64,000 bases of DNA from Geopseudomonas sagittaria (GTDB taxonomy: Bacteria; Pseudomonadota; Gammaproteobacteria; Pseudomonadales; Pseudomonadaceae). The DNA lies in the NCBI RefSeq assembly GCF_900115715.1, contig NZ_FOXM01000003.1, positions 62,001 through 126,000 on the forward strand. Direction: 5' to 3'. Shown here piece by piece: positions 15,677 to 24,673 of this stretch; position 1 is the first letter of the stretch; every line of letters begins with the position of its first letter. A program made the position numbers and the translations under genes. Below the pieces are notes generated by a model, which saw nothing but the letters and a program-made list of their open reading frames with translations, was not told the origin of the DNA and made no database searches.

Positions 15677-18600
15677 ACTGCTGGGCGCTGCTGGCCGTGA
15701 AGCACCCCAGCCAGGGCAAGCAACGCCTGGCGGCGGTCCTGTCGCCCCGGCAGCGCCGCCTGCTGGTCAGGGCCATGCTCCACCGCATGCTCGAGGTCTT
15801 GCTCGAGAGCCGCCAGCTGCGCGGTATCGCCATCGTCACGCCTGACGCCCGAGCACTCGGCCTGATTGCCTCGGATCGGCTGCGCCTGATCGATGACCCA
15901 GGCGGTGGGCTCAACGAGGCACTGACCTTTGCCGCCCGGCAACTGGAACGCGACGGCGCCGATGAGCTGCTGGTGCTGCACGCTGACATGCCGCGGGTGA
16001 GCGCCACGGAGATCGACCAGTTCATCACCCGCGGACGCCAGGAGGGCCTCCTGCTGGCCAGCGATGCGCGCCGCCTGGGCAGCAACGCTCTCTACCTGCC
16101 GCTGCCCGTCGACTTCACCTTCCATTTCGGCACGCAAAGCCTCGAGCAACACCTCAACGAAGCCAAGCGCAAGAACCTGTCCATCGCGGTGACCAACCTT
16201 CCGGGGCTGACCCTCGATATCGACGAGCCGGCCGATCTGGATCTGCTGCCCGGCGGGCTCTTGTTTGACGAATTCCGGAGAAAGACAGCCATGACCTCAT
16301 CCAAGACCCCGCTTTTCTCCGAACTGCTGGAGGGCAGGACGCTCAGCGATCGACAGGCCCTGGCGCTCGCCGAGCAGGACGCCACGCCCGAGCTGTTCGA
16401 GACTGCGCGAGCCCTGACGCTGCGAGGTCACGGGCGGCGGGTCAGTTACTCGCGCAAGGTATTCATTCCGCTCACGCGGCTGTGCCGCAACACCTGCGGC
16501 TACTGCACCTTCGCCACCTCCCCCAAACGCGTTCCGTCCCCCTACCTGAGCGCGGATGAAGTGCTCGACATCGCCCGCAAGGGTGCCGAGGCCGGCTGCC
16601 AGGAAGCGCTGTTCACCCTGGGGGAAAAACCCGAACTGCGCTACGCCGCTGCGCGCGAGGCACTGGCGGAGATGGGGTATCGCTCCACGCTAGAGTATGT
16701 CGCTGCGATGGCCGAACGGGTGCACAAGGAAACCGGCCTGCTGCCGCACATCAACCCGGGCAACATGGACATCGAAGAAGTTCGCATGCTCAAGCCCTTC
16801 GCCGCCTCGATGGGGATCATGCTCGAATCGGTCAGCGCACGTCTTTGCGAGCGAGGCGGCCCTCACTTCAACTGCCCGGACAAGCACCCGGAAGTACGCA
16901 TGCAAACGCTGCGCAACGCCGGTGAAGCGCAAGTGGCGATGACCACTGGCATCCTGATCGGCATTGGCGAGACCCGCAAGGAGCGCATCGAGTCGTTACT
17001 GGCCCTGCGCGATCTGCACGCCCGCTATGGCCATCTGCAGGAGATCATCATCCAGAACTTCCGGGCCAAGCCGAACACCCCCATGGCCCAGAAGCCCGAA
17101 CCGGACCTCGAGGACCATGGCTGGACCATCGCCATGGCTCGGTTGATCTTCGGCCCGCAGATGTCCATCCAGGCCCCTCCCAACCTGCGCCCCGGAGAGC
17201 TTGAAGCGCTGATCGACGCCGGCATCAACGACTGGGGTGGCATTTCCCCCGTCACCCCCGACCACGTCAATCCCGAGGCGGCCTGGCCGCATATTTCCTT
17301 CCTGGCGAAGCAGACCACGCAGTGCGGCCGCAACCTGATCGAGCGCCTGGCGCTTACCCCGGCATTCACCCAGTCGACCGCGCGCTGGACCGGCAAGGAG
17401 ATGGCACGGGCCATACTGAATCGCATCGACGCCAGCGGCTTTGTGCGCCGCGACAAGTGGCGCGCCGGAACCAGCATGGCGCCGGACGAAGACCTGGCGC
17501 GCCTGCTCCGCTCGGGACCGTCGACTCAGGCTTCGCTCGACGTGCAACGCATTATCGACAAGGTGCACGCGAAGCTCGACCTCGACGAAGCCGAAATCGT
17601 CGCGCTGTTTGCCGTCGACGATAACGATTTTGCCGCGCTCACCGACGCGGCAAACCGGCTGCGCCGGGAGGTCGTCGGCGACGACGTGACCTTCGTGCAG
17701 AACTGCAACATCAACTACACCAACATTTGTCAGTTCAGGTGCGGATTCTGCGCCTTCGCCAAGAGCCAGGGCGCGGCCAGCCTGCGCGGTCCGGCCTATC
17801 AGCTGGATCCGGCCCAGGTTGCCGAGCGGGCTGCCGAAGCCTGGCAGCGCGGCGCGAGCGAAGTCTGCATGCAGGGGGGCATTCATCCCCACTACACCGG
17901 GCATAGCTATCTGGCATTCGTGCGGGCCGTCAAAGCAGCGGTTCCGCAGATGCACATCCATGCGTTCTCCCCCCTGGAAGTCATCCACGGCGCCACCACC
18001 CTGGGGCTGACCCTGGACGATTACCTCAGGCAACTGCGCGACGCCGGATTGAGCACCCTACCGGGGACGGCCGCCGAAATTCTCGACGACGAAGTCCGTG
18101 CCATCATCTGCCCGGACAAGCTGGATACCGAAGAATGGCTGCGGGTCATGCGCACTGCTCATGCCGCCGGTATCAGGTCCACCGCCACGATGATGTTTGG
18201 CCATGTCGAAAAACCGCTGCACTGGGCCAGGCACCTGATTCGCATACGCGACCTGCAGAAGGAGACCGGCGGATTCACCGAGTTCGTGCCCTTGCCCTTC
18301 GTGCACATGGAGTCCCCGCTCTGGCACAAGGGGCTCGCCCGCTCGGGCCCTACCCTGCGCGAGTCGATTCTGGTTCACGCCGTCAGCCGGCTGGCGTTGC
18401 ATGGCCATATCCGCAACATTCAGACCTCCTGGGTGAAAATGGGCCGGGAAGGCGCCGCACTCTGCCTGCAAGCCGGGGCCAACGACCTGGGTGGGGTGCT
18501 GATGTACGAGTCGATCACCCGGGCGGCCGGCGGCGCCAACGGACAACTGATGGCCGAGACTGAAATGTCCGCTATCGCCACAAGCTCGGGGCGTCCGTTG

Positions 18601-18693
18601 CAGCTGCGCAACACCCTGTATCAGCCGATTGCGCCCAGCGCCGAACGGCAACCCGCAACGCCGGTGCAGCTGCTGGCCAAATCCGCAGGCTAG
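15673..18693 (+). CDS. cofC-fbiC: CofC-CofG-CofH fusion: phospholactate guanylyltransferase joined to F0 synthase
   Basis: One open frame of 1006 residues covers three F420 enzymes. Residues 1 to about 206 are CofC, the guanylyltransferase that activates the three-carbon phospho-acid (LLAVKHPSQGKQRL, HADMPRVSATEI). Residues from about 207 are a full FbiC-type F0 synthase with two radical-SAM halves. CofG carries C271-x3-C275-x2-C278 and CofH carries C686-x3-C690-x2-C693; together they build the deazaflavin F0 from tyrosine and a flavin precursor. FbiC (CofG+CofH) fusion is well known, but here no stop separates it from CofC. An ATG at 16291 (residue 207) with GGAG 10 bases upstream could also let ribosomes make a separate FbiC. 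The frame overlaps cofD by 4 bases. Confidence 0.92.
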   Translation: MNCWALLAVKHPSQGKQRLAAVLSPRQRRLLVRAMLHRMLEVLLESRQLRGIAIVTPDARALGLIASDRLRLIDDPGGGLNEALTFAARQLERDGADELLVLHADMPRVSATEIDQFITRGRQEGLLLASDARRLGSNALYLPLPVDFTFHFGTQSLEQHLNEAKRKNLSIAVTNLPGLTLDIDEPADLDLLPGGLLFDEFRRKTAMTSSKTPLFSELLEGRTLSDRQALALAEQDATPELFETARALTLRGHGRRVSYSRKVFIPLTRLCRNTCGYCTFATSPKRVPSPYLSADEVLDIARKGAEAGCQEALFTLGEKPELRYAAAREALAEMGYRSTLEYVAAMAERVHKETGLLPHINPGNMDIEEVRMLKPFAASMGIMLESVSARLCERGGPHFNCPDKHPEVRMQTLRNAGEAQVAMTTGILIGIGETRKERIESLLALRDLHARYGHLQEIIIQNFRAKPNTPMAQKPEPDLEDHGWTIAMARLIFGPQMSIQAPPNLRPGELEALIDAGINDWGGISPVTPDHVNPEAAWPHISFLAKQTTQCGRNLIERLALTPAFTQSTARWTGKEMARAILNRIDASGFVRRDKWRAGTSMAPDEDLARLLRSGPSTQASLDVQRIIDKVHAKLDLDEAEIVALFAVDDNDFAALTDAANRLRREVVGDDVTFVQNCNINYTNICQFRCGFCAFAKSQGAASLRGPAYQLDPAQVAERAAEAWQRGASEVCMQGGIHPHYTGHSYLAFVRAVKAAVPQMHIHAFSPLEVIHGATTLGLTLDDYLRQLRDAGLSTLPGTAAEILDDEVRAIICPDKLDTEEWLRVMRTAHAAGIRSTATMMFGHVEKPLHWARHLIRIRDLQKETGGFTEFVPLPFVHMESPLWHKGLARSGPTLRESILVHAVSRLALHGHIRNIQTSWVKMGREGAALCLQAGANDLGGVLMYESITRAAGGANGQLMAETEMSAIATSSGRPLQLRNTLYQPIAPSAERQPATPVQLLAKSAG

Positions 18694-19250
18694 TCGAGAT
18701 GGGGCGCGCCGCCCCGATGTAGCCCCCCGGCAAGCGGCGGCGGCGCGGCGCCTGCCAGGGGGGCACTCGCCGCCAACCAGTGCCCGCCGGCATCGCTGGT
18801 TGCGTCGGCCCATCCGCCCTCCCCGCCCACCCGCCGCCACCCCGCCCGCCATCAATCTACCCTTATGCAAACCTGCGCACGGACGCGCGAAGGAGCCAGG
18901 TGGCATCTGCAGCTGCGGATGGTCAACGCTTATGAATAGGATTCGATGGATGTCCTGCCATCCGTGCAGGCCGCGAAGCTCAAGCAGCCTGTAAGCGGCA
19001 CAGGTTAGGACTGGCGGGGAATACGGAAGGCTCGCGCCGGAATGGCTGAAGCCTGGAGGGAATGGGCGACGCCGACTGCAACCGGGGCTACCGGCCTCGG
19101 CACGGCACGCTGGGGCTCATCCGCCGGAACACATCGGGGCGTTGATGAGCGATCGGCCCCGGGGCCGCGACTGCAGGGCAAGATCGCTCAAGTGGCTGGG
19201 CGGCAATGCTGCGCTATCGCCCCTTGTTCGACCTTGCCCTGGGAGGAGCT
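18694..19250. other. Convergent intergenic region with two hairpins
   Basis: This 557-base gap separates the F420 operon from the converging LLM gene. Close to the F420 stop are a 6-base-stem hairpin (18701-18715) and a larger one (18722-18732 with 18753-18764, one bulge); both could end transcription. The open frames further right have no family features, and I see nothing convincing in 18880-19250. Confidence 0.5.
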
Positions 19251-20294
19251 TTACGCCGCTGCGCTTTGGGTCCGTGCGCGGATTGCCGAAATGGCCAGGG
19301 ACACCGCCGCATCGTTGGCCGGGTCATTGGGGACCGTCAGGGTGACGCGGTCTGCCACGCCGACAAAGCGCGAAGCGAGTGCCTCCGGCAGCTCCTCGTA
19401 TCGGGCGCTGACCAGGAACTGGTCGAGAACCTCGTCGGAGAACACGGAAGGCATGTCCTTCCAGCGCTTCTCGCGGGTCAGTTGCAGCAGGCTTTCACCG
19501 ACGTTCCCCCAGCCGAACAGCTCGAGGCTCGGCCAATAGGCGGGTGTCGAGAAAAGGAACGCCAGCATGTCACGGAAGCGCTCGCGCTCCGCCGCGACAG
19601 TCGCCTGATCCGGACCGGTGGCAACGAACTGGCTGGCACTGATCAGCGGCCGCGGCCTTGCCGGATCGCGCTTGGAGAGACCTTGAGCGATCTGCGGGGT
19701 GATGACTTCGCGCAGGTAGCGAACCGAGGTATTGGTGGGGTGGGTATGGATGCCATCGGCCTCCTGGCCGACCAGCTCGAGCATCTTCGGGCCGACCGCG
19801 CCGAGCATGAGCGGGACATCCGGCGCATCGATGGGACCGGGATTGAAGAATGGCTGCAGGCGGGTGAAGCGGTAGTGCTCGCCGACATAGTTCAACGGCT
19901 CGCCGGTACGGAAGCTGTGGAAGATGGCGCGCATCGATTGCAGGTACTCGCGCATGCCAGCGGCGGGTGGCAACCAGCGCGACGAATAGCGATCCTCGAT
20001 GTTCTGCTTGATCTGCGTGCCCAGGCCCAGCTCGAAACGGCCCCCCGACATCTTCTGCAGGTCCCAGCTTGCCAGCGCGACGTTCATCGGGCTGCGCGGG
20101 AAGGCCACCAGCACCGAGGTGCTGACCTTGATCCGCCGGGTGGCGGACAACGCCTGGCAGGCAAGCAGCAGGCCATCATGGATAGCGTCGGATACGAACA
20201 GACCGTCGTAGCCCATGGCCTCGACCCGCTGGGCGAAGGAAGCGATGTTGTCCAGGCCGAGACTCTCGGGTGTCGATGCGAATATCTCTAGCAT
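19251..20294 (-). CDS. LLM-class F420-dependent oxidoreductase
   Basis: This 347-residue TIM-barrel enzyme belongs to the luciferase-like monooxygenase superfamily, most like the F420-dependent subgroup TIGR03617. Visible features are VSDAIHDGLLLACQAL near the N-terminus, KMSGGRFELGLGTQIKQNIEDRY and the later PDVPLMLGAVGPKMLELVGQ. It should use reduced F420 (or oxidised F420) to reduce or oxidise an organic substrate. The ATG at 20294 has GGAG 9 bases upstream. It is the last gene of the TetR-sulfotransferase-DUF1214 operon and converges on the F420 biosynthetic operon, which supports F420 rather than FMN as cofactor. Confidence 0.88.
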   Translation of the reverse strand: MLEIFASTPESLGLDNIASFAQRVEAMGYDGLFVSDAIHDGLLLACQALSATRRIKVSTSVLVAFPRSPMNVALASWDLQKMSGGRFELGLGTQIKQNIEDRYSSRWLPPAAGMREYLQSMRAIFHSFRTGEPLNYVGEHYRFTRLQPFFNPGPIDAPDVPLMLGAVGPKMLELVGQEADGIHTHPTNTSVRYLREVITPQIAQGLSKRDPARPRPLISASQFVATGPDQATVAAERERFRDMLAFLFSTPAYWPSLELFGWGNVGESLLQLTREKRWKDMPSVFSDEVLDQFLVSARYEELPEALASRFVGVADRVTLTVPNDPANDAAVSLAISAIRARTQSAAA

Positions 20295-20404
20295 TTCGGT
20301 GGCTCCATAAAACCGCGGAGACTGACTTTTGCGCAAACTCAGTCTCGTTGGCAGGGAAAGGCGATCAAAGCCCAAGGCGCAGTGCACTTGGGCTTGGGTG
20401 TTGC

Positions 20405-21811
20405 TCAGTGCTGTCGATAACGGCGCTGCACATGCTCTTGCCGTATCGCAATCTGGGCTCGGCGCTCTTGCGGGGTGATCAGGCGAGTTCCTGCGGGCAA
20501 ATGCTGCAGGACTTCCGAGAGTTTGACTTTCTTGGCGGTAGCCCAGGGCAGGTTTTCCTTGGGCTTCACGGGGTAAGCCCAGCGCACCGCCATGTAACCT
20601 TCAGGATGTCCCGTCGTGTCGACCCAGTTGGCGATTCCCGGGTCGCGATGGGAAACCACGTAACGCAGGACGTTGTCCGGGTCACGATGCGCCTGCAGGC
20701 CGTTGAGGCTGGACTGGTAGTTGGCAAAATCCAGGGACTCGCCCCACATATTGCTCAAATGGAAACCGATATAAACGGGTTCCACTGGCTGGTGCAGCTC
20801 CAGGACCAGGGCTTCGTCCTCTTCCAGCTCGAACATGCCACCACAATAGATATTGGTCGCCATGCCGCCGGCCGTGGCAATGGACGCCGCATTGGGATTG
20901 TTGAATGCGTTGCGCGGCATGAAGCACTGGCCATCGCCGTTCATGTCCCCGTAGGCCTCGCAGACAACCGCGTAGAACTCGTTCCAGAAATGCACCTGGT
21001 TACGGGTGAAGCGGCCGATATCCTTGAGCTGCTTGGCGGCCTGCTCGGGCGTGTACGTCGGCATGGGTTGGCCGAGCAGATCGTTGCGATATATGAACAG
21101 CTCCAGCAGGTCTTCCTGCTCCCAGTCGCAGAACAGCTCACGCAGCATGACCAGTTGGCTGACGTACTCACGGGTCTCGGTGATGCCGTCGGCTGACGTG
21201 CGCGTCCGGCTGGCGCGGGTCAGCATGAAGTTGCCGGTGTAGCCTTCGGGTTTCTCGGGGGCCAGCAATATCTCGAAGCTACCGTCGGCGTTGACCTGCA
21301 GTTCAGTGGAGTCCAGCTCGGCGCAGTTGATCCGGGAGCCGCGTTTCAACTCCTTCAGGCTGCCACTCTCACCCGAATAACCGCTGGGCGTTTCGAAGAT
21401 GACGTAATGGGGAGCCTTGCGCCCCTGACCGGTCGAAGCTTCGCCGCGCCATTGGCTCGTATCGCCCGCCCTACCGCGGATCGTATAGCTGTAATTGCCA
21501 TCGATCGGCGCCATCAGATAGATGGCATCCGCATTATCGATCGTGGAGCGGTTCAGCGGTTGGATCGCCCGGGTGAAATAGGGAAACTCGGGAGTAGGCC
21601 CCATGCAGCGTGCGATAGAGCCGTACAGAAAGCCCATGACATAACGGTAACCTTCCGCCAGGTTGCGCGGCGACGCCGGCGGGGCCCAGAGTTCGGGATC
21701 GTCGATAGCATTGCGGGCAGACGACAACTGGCTCAGCATCTCATCCCAAGCTTGGCGCAGAGTCTCGCTTGCTTGCAGCGTGGCTGCATCCTGAGGCTTC
21801 GTTTCAGACAT
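20405..21811 (-). CDS. DUF1214-like protein of unknown function
   Basis: This 468-residue protein is probably cytoplasmic; no signal peptide was seen. The C-terminal half, with IGFHLSNMWGESLDFANYQS and YVVSHRDPGIANWVDTTGH, resembles DUF1214 proteins, which have no proven activity and are often found near steroid or lipid catabolic genes. The ATG at 21811 follows GGAG. It overlaps the upstream sulfotransferase by 8 bases, so the two are likely made together. It might bind or modify the sulfated substrate; that is inference from position only. Confidence 0.65.
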   Translation of the reverse strand: MSETKPQDAATLQASETLRQAWDEMLSQLSSARNAIDDPELWAPPASPRNLAEGYRYVMGFLYGSIARCMGPTPEFPYFTRAIQPLNRSTIDNADAIYLMAPIDGNYSYTIRGRAGDTSQWRGEASTGQGRKAPHYVIFETPSGYSGESGSLKELKRGSRINCAELDSTELQVNADGSFEILLAPEKPEGYTGNFMLTRASRTRTSADGITETREYVSQLVMLRELFCDWEQEDLLELFIYRNDLLGQPMPTYTPEQAAKQLKDIGRFTRNQVHFWNEFYAVVCEAYGDMNGDGQCFMPRNAFNNPNAASIATAGGMATNIYCGGMFELEEDEALVLELHQPVEPVYIGFHLSNMWGESLDFANYQSSLNGLQAHRDPDNVLRYVVSHRDPGIANWVDTTGHPEGYMAVRWAYPVKPKENLPWATAKKVKLSEVLQHLPAGTRLITPQERRAQIAIRQEHVQRRYRQH

Positions 21812-22976
21812 TGTCGAGCTCCTTCTTATTGATCTTGTTGACGTTTTCTTCCCATTGGAACTGCTCGAAAAGCGTGGCCAAACGGCGGCGAATTTCTGCA
21901 TCGTCGAGACCGAATTCGGCCAGACTGTAACGATGCTCGGTTTCGTGCTTACGAGTTTTGCTGGCCTCGGTTTCGAGGAATGACTGGTATTCAGGTGTAA
22001 TTTCAAGACCGAGGTCGGCGTAGATTTTTTCGACGGTCGCCTTCGGATCGGTGGTCAACTGCCGGTAATCGACCACGGCACAAGGGGTCTCCGGATGCCG
22101 CTGCAACACTTCCAGAGGATACAGGTAGGTCTCATATGACAGATTGGTCATTACCCTGTTGGACGTCTTTATACGTTCAACAGAAAGATTTCCCTGGTGC
22201 TTCCAGCCCACGTTGAGCAGTTTCAGCAGACTGGGGATGGTTTCATAAGGATTGCGGTAGAGAACGACGAAGCGCGCATCGGGGAATGCTTCGAGCAGCG
22301 ACTCCACCCGCCCACAGTAGGTCGGATTCTTGCTCAGATGGAAACGGTGGCTGCCATTGAGATACAGCTGACGCCGTACGCACTCCTTATAGAATTTCAT
22401 CATACGGCGGCGGCTGCCGGGCGAACGCTGGTCGATGTGAAAGAAATCCAGCGAGTCCATGTAAGGCAGCTTGGTAAGCCAGAACCCCGAGGCACAGGAG
22501 TTGAAGTACAGCAGGTCGTCTTCCTCGGGAATCGTCAGGCCCATCTTATGAATGTGCTGGGTCGGGCCGAACTTGCGCTTTTCCCAAGCCTGCAGCTTTC
22601 GCTCGATGACCCTGCCGAGCAGGGCGGCATCGACCCAGGCCAGAGCACGGACGATCTTCTTCTGCACCAGGGAAGGCAGCAACAGCTCGTAGTACTTGAA
22701 GGTGGAGAACCGCTCGTCCCCACCCATTATCCGGTGGGCCAGCGTCGTGCCACTGCGGGCGTGCCCAATGATGAATACCGGCGCCTTGACCTTGGTGCGC
22801 CACAGCCCCGGAAACAGAATCCCATCGAGAAAGAAACAGACGGCGGTCAGCGCAGCCCGGGCCGGCACACGCAACAACAGCAGCCGAAACAGCCCCCGGC
22901 GCCGGCGCTTGTCCGGTTCTTTGGCGACCAGCCGTAGGAGTTTGAACCAGATCAGGAAATCGAAATAATAAAACAA
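21804..22976 (-). CDS. PAPS-dependent sulfotransferase
   Basis: This 390-residue sulfotransferase moves the sulfuryl group of PAPS to a hydroxyl or amine acceptor. The 5'-phosphosulfate loop is at residues 71-78 (GHARSGTT), and the 3'-phosphate site appears as RNPYETIPS at 241-249, preceded by HLSKNPTYCGR. The N-terminal 60 residues include two hydrophobic stretches, so it may be membrane-associated. The start is TTG at 22976 with GAGGAG 6 bases upstream; the nearest ATG is in another frame. It is 10 bases after tetR and overlaps the DUF1214 gene. PAPS genes lie just upstream on the same strand. The acceptor is unknown. Confidence 0.88.
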   Translation of the reverse strand: MFYYFDFLIWFKLLRLVAKEPDKRRRRGLFRLLLLRVPARAALTAVCFFLDGILFPGLWRTKVKAPVFIIGHARSGTTLAHRIMGGDERFSTFKYYELLLPSLVQKKIVRALAWVDAALLGRVIERKLQAWEKRKFGPTQHIHKMGLTIPEEDDLLYFNSCASGFWLTKLPYMDSLDFFHIDQRSPGSRRRMMKFYKECVRRQLYLNGSHRFHLSKNPTYCGRVESLLEAFPDARFVVLYRNPYETIPSLLKLLNVGWKHQGNLSVERIKTSNRVMTNLSYETYLYPLEVLQRHPETPCAVVDYRQLTTDPKATVEKIYADLGLEITPEYQSFLETEASKTRKHETEHRYSLAEFGLDDAEIRRRLATLFEQFQWEENVNKINKKELDNV

Positions 22977-22986
22977 GACATTCTCC

Positions 22987-23655
22987 TCAGGAGCTTCCAG
23001 GTGACGCGTTGGATTTGGAGGCGTACTTCAGATAACTGAGAACGATAGCGAGAAGCTCGTCGGCGAACTCCTGCTTCAGGATGAGATCGGGGCTGCGGTC
23101 GAGTGTGGCGTGGATGGTGCCTTCGATGACATTCACGATCATCGTCGAGGCGAGCACCAGGTCATGGACGCCCAATATGTCCCGATAACGCTTGAGCGCA
23201 CGGGGCAGCCACTCGACGGTGGTCAGTTTTCCGGGGCGCGTCTTCAGCACGTAGGTCTCGAAATCGTAATGCCAGTGCATTTCGAGGTAGAAGCCCTTTA
23301 GCTTCAGATACAACCGGCGATGGCGAGCCACATACTCTTCGACGAAGAATTTCATTGTCGTCTCGAGCGAGTTCCTGACCATGGATATCGCTTGCTCGTC
23401 GAGGCGATCGACCTCGTTCAACTCGGCCAGCAACAGCTCATTGCAGATATCCGCAGCGATTGCACGCTTGTCGGCATAGTATTGATAAAGGCTGCCAATG
23501 CTGATACCCGCCACCTCGGCGATACGGTTGGTCGTCAACCGCTTGTGGCCTTCCTCCTCCAGAATTTTCAGGCAAGCCTCACGGATTGCCCTGAGCGTCG
23601 CTTCCGCTCGGGACTGGGTTGGATTCCTGCGAAGGTGGCGGGTATTTTGAGTCAT
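22987..23655 (-). CDS. TetR-family transcriptional regulator
   Basis: This 222-residue regulator has an N-terminal TetR HTH (LTTNRIAEVAGISIGSLYQYYADKRAI) and a C-terminal ligand domain. It is the first gene of the tetR-sulfotransferase-DUF1214-LLM operon and probably represses it until a ligand binds. The start at 23655 is chosen on family length; an in-frame extension to 23679 exists, and both have weak ribosome-binding sites. The composition is less GC-rich than the flanking catabolic genes, in line with acquisition of this segment as a unit. Confidence 0.87.
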   Translation of the reverse strand: MTQNTRHLRRNPTQSRAEATLRAIREACLKILEEEGHKRLTTNRIAEVAGISIGSLYQYYADKRAIAADICNELLLAELNEVDRLDEQAISMVRNSLETTMKFFVEEYVARHRRLYLKLKGFYLEMHWHYDFETYVLKTRPGKLTTVEWLPRALKRYRDILGVHDLVLASTMIVNVIEGTIHATLDRSPDLILKQEFADELLAIVLSYLKYASKSNASPGSS

Positions 23656-23825
23656 GCTGTCAGGCTCTTTTATGACCATCCAATATCAAGGCTTTATCGA
23701 CACGAATAATTGCCCACAAAACCTGTTCGGACATTCATTCTGGTAGCAATCCATCACAGAATCAACGCATCAGGGCATTCATGAATACTTGCTGAATATC
23801 TCAAGATTCACTCGAAGATGAGCTT

Positions 23826-24614
23826 TCAAGATATTCGTTCATTGGATAATCCCCAGGCAGCGAAGTGCGGATTGGCAAATCCGGCCTTGCCATAGGCAAG
23901 CAGCGTACCGTCCAGAGTCATCACTGCCCCGCCAGCCGCGCGCAGGACCGCATCGCCGGCCGCGATATCCCATTCCATGGTTCGCCCCAGGCGCGGATAG
24001 ACATCCGCTTCGCCCGTGGCCACGAGGCAGAGCTTCAGCGAGGAGCCGGCGCTGGTCTGTTTGGCGACCACCCGGCCAGCGAGGAATTCGGAGAGCGCCT
24101 GGGCATCGCCATGGGAACGGCTGGCCACTACGGTCAGCCCCTGCGCCGGTACGGCACGACAGGCGATCGGACGTCGCTCGCCCGCGGTCTCGGTAAAGGC
24201 CTTGCCCCCGACGGCACCGGCGAACAGTCGGTCGATTGCCGGCGCAAGGACCACGCCCAGCACCGGTCGAGCGTTGTCGATAAGGGCAATGTTTACCGTG
24301 AACTCGCCATTGCGACTGATGAATTCCTTGGTGCCGTCGAGCGGGTCGACCAGCCAGAAGCGTTCCCCGACCTCGGGGATGAAGCCGGCCGAGGCCTGCT
24401 CCTCCGACACCACGGGAATGTCGGGTGTGAGTCGTGCCAGAGCCGCGAGGATAACGCCCTCGGCTCGCTCGTCCGCCTCGGTCACCGGCGAGCTATCCGC
24501 TTTGCCGCGGATCTCGAAGTCGGTCGAGTAGATGTCCATGATGCTGTTCGCCGCTTCCCGCGCGACGGGCAGCAAGGCCTCCAGCAACTCGTCGAGTCTT
24601 GATATATCGGTCAC
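23826..24614 (-). CDS. cysQ: 3'(2'),5'-bisphosphate nucleotidase
   Basis: This 262-residue Mg-dependent, lithium-sensitive phosphatase hydrolyses PAP (and PAPS) to AMP. The metal-site motif LVDPLDGTKEF is at residues 88-98 and the second motif is EWDIAAGDAVL near residue 215; the glutamates of VVSEEQAS also belong to the metal site. PAP is the inhibitory product of sulfotransferase, so its place between the PAPS genes and the sulfotransferase operon fits product removal. The start is 59 bases after cysNC. Confidence 0.92.
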   Translation of the reverse strand: MTDISRLDELLEALLPVAREAANSIMDIYSTDFEIRGKADSSPVTEADERAEGVILAALARLTPDIPVVSEEQASAGFIPEVGERFWLVDPLDGTKEFISRNGEFTVNIALIDNARPVLGVVLAPAIDRLFAGAVGGKAFTETAGERRPIACRAVPAQGLTVVASRSHGDAQALSEFLAGRVVAKQTSAGSSLKLCLVATGEADVYPRLGRTMEWDIAAGDAVLRAAGGAVMTLDGTLLAYGKAGFANPHFAAWGLSNERIS

Positions 24615-24673
24615 GATGCTAATCCTCCGATGGGTAAACGAGCGCCGGCCAGGTCCAGAGCCGGCGCCGCTCG

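Noticed and set aside
19042-19539. Plus-strand open frame near the end of the LLM gene
   Set aside because: No conserved features, poor start context, and its right half is antisense to the LLM gene.
22979-22981. ATG near the sulfotransferase start
   Set aside because: It is in a different frame and gives only a short peptide; the TTG at 22976 with GAGGAG is in the correct frame.
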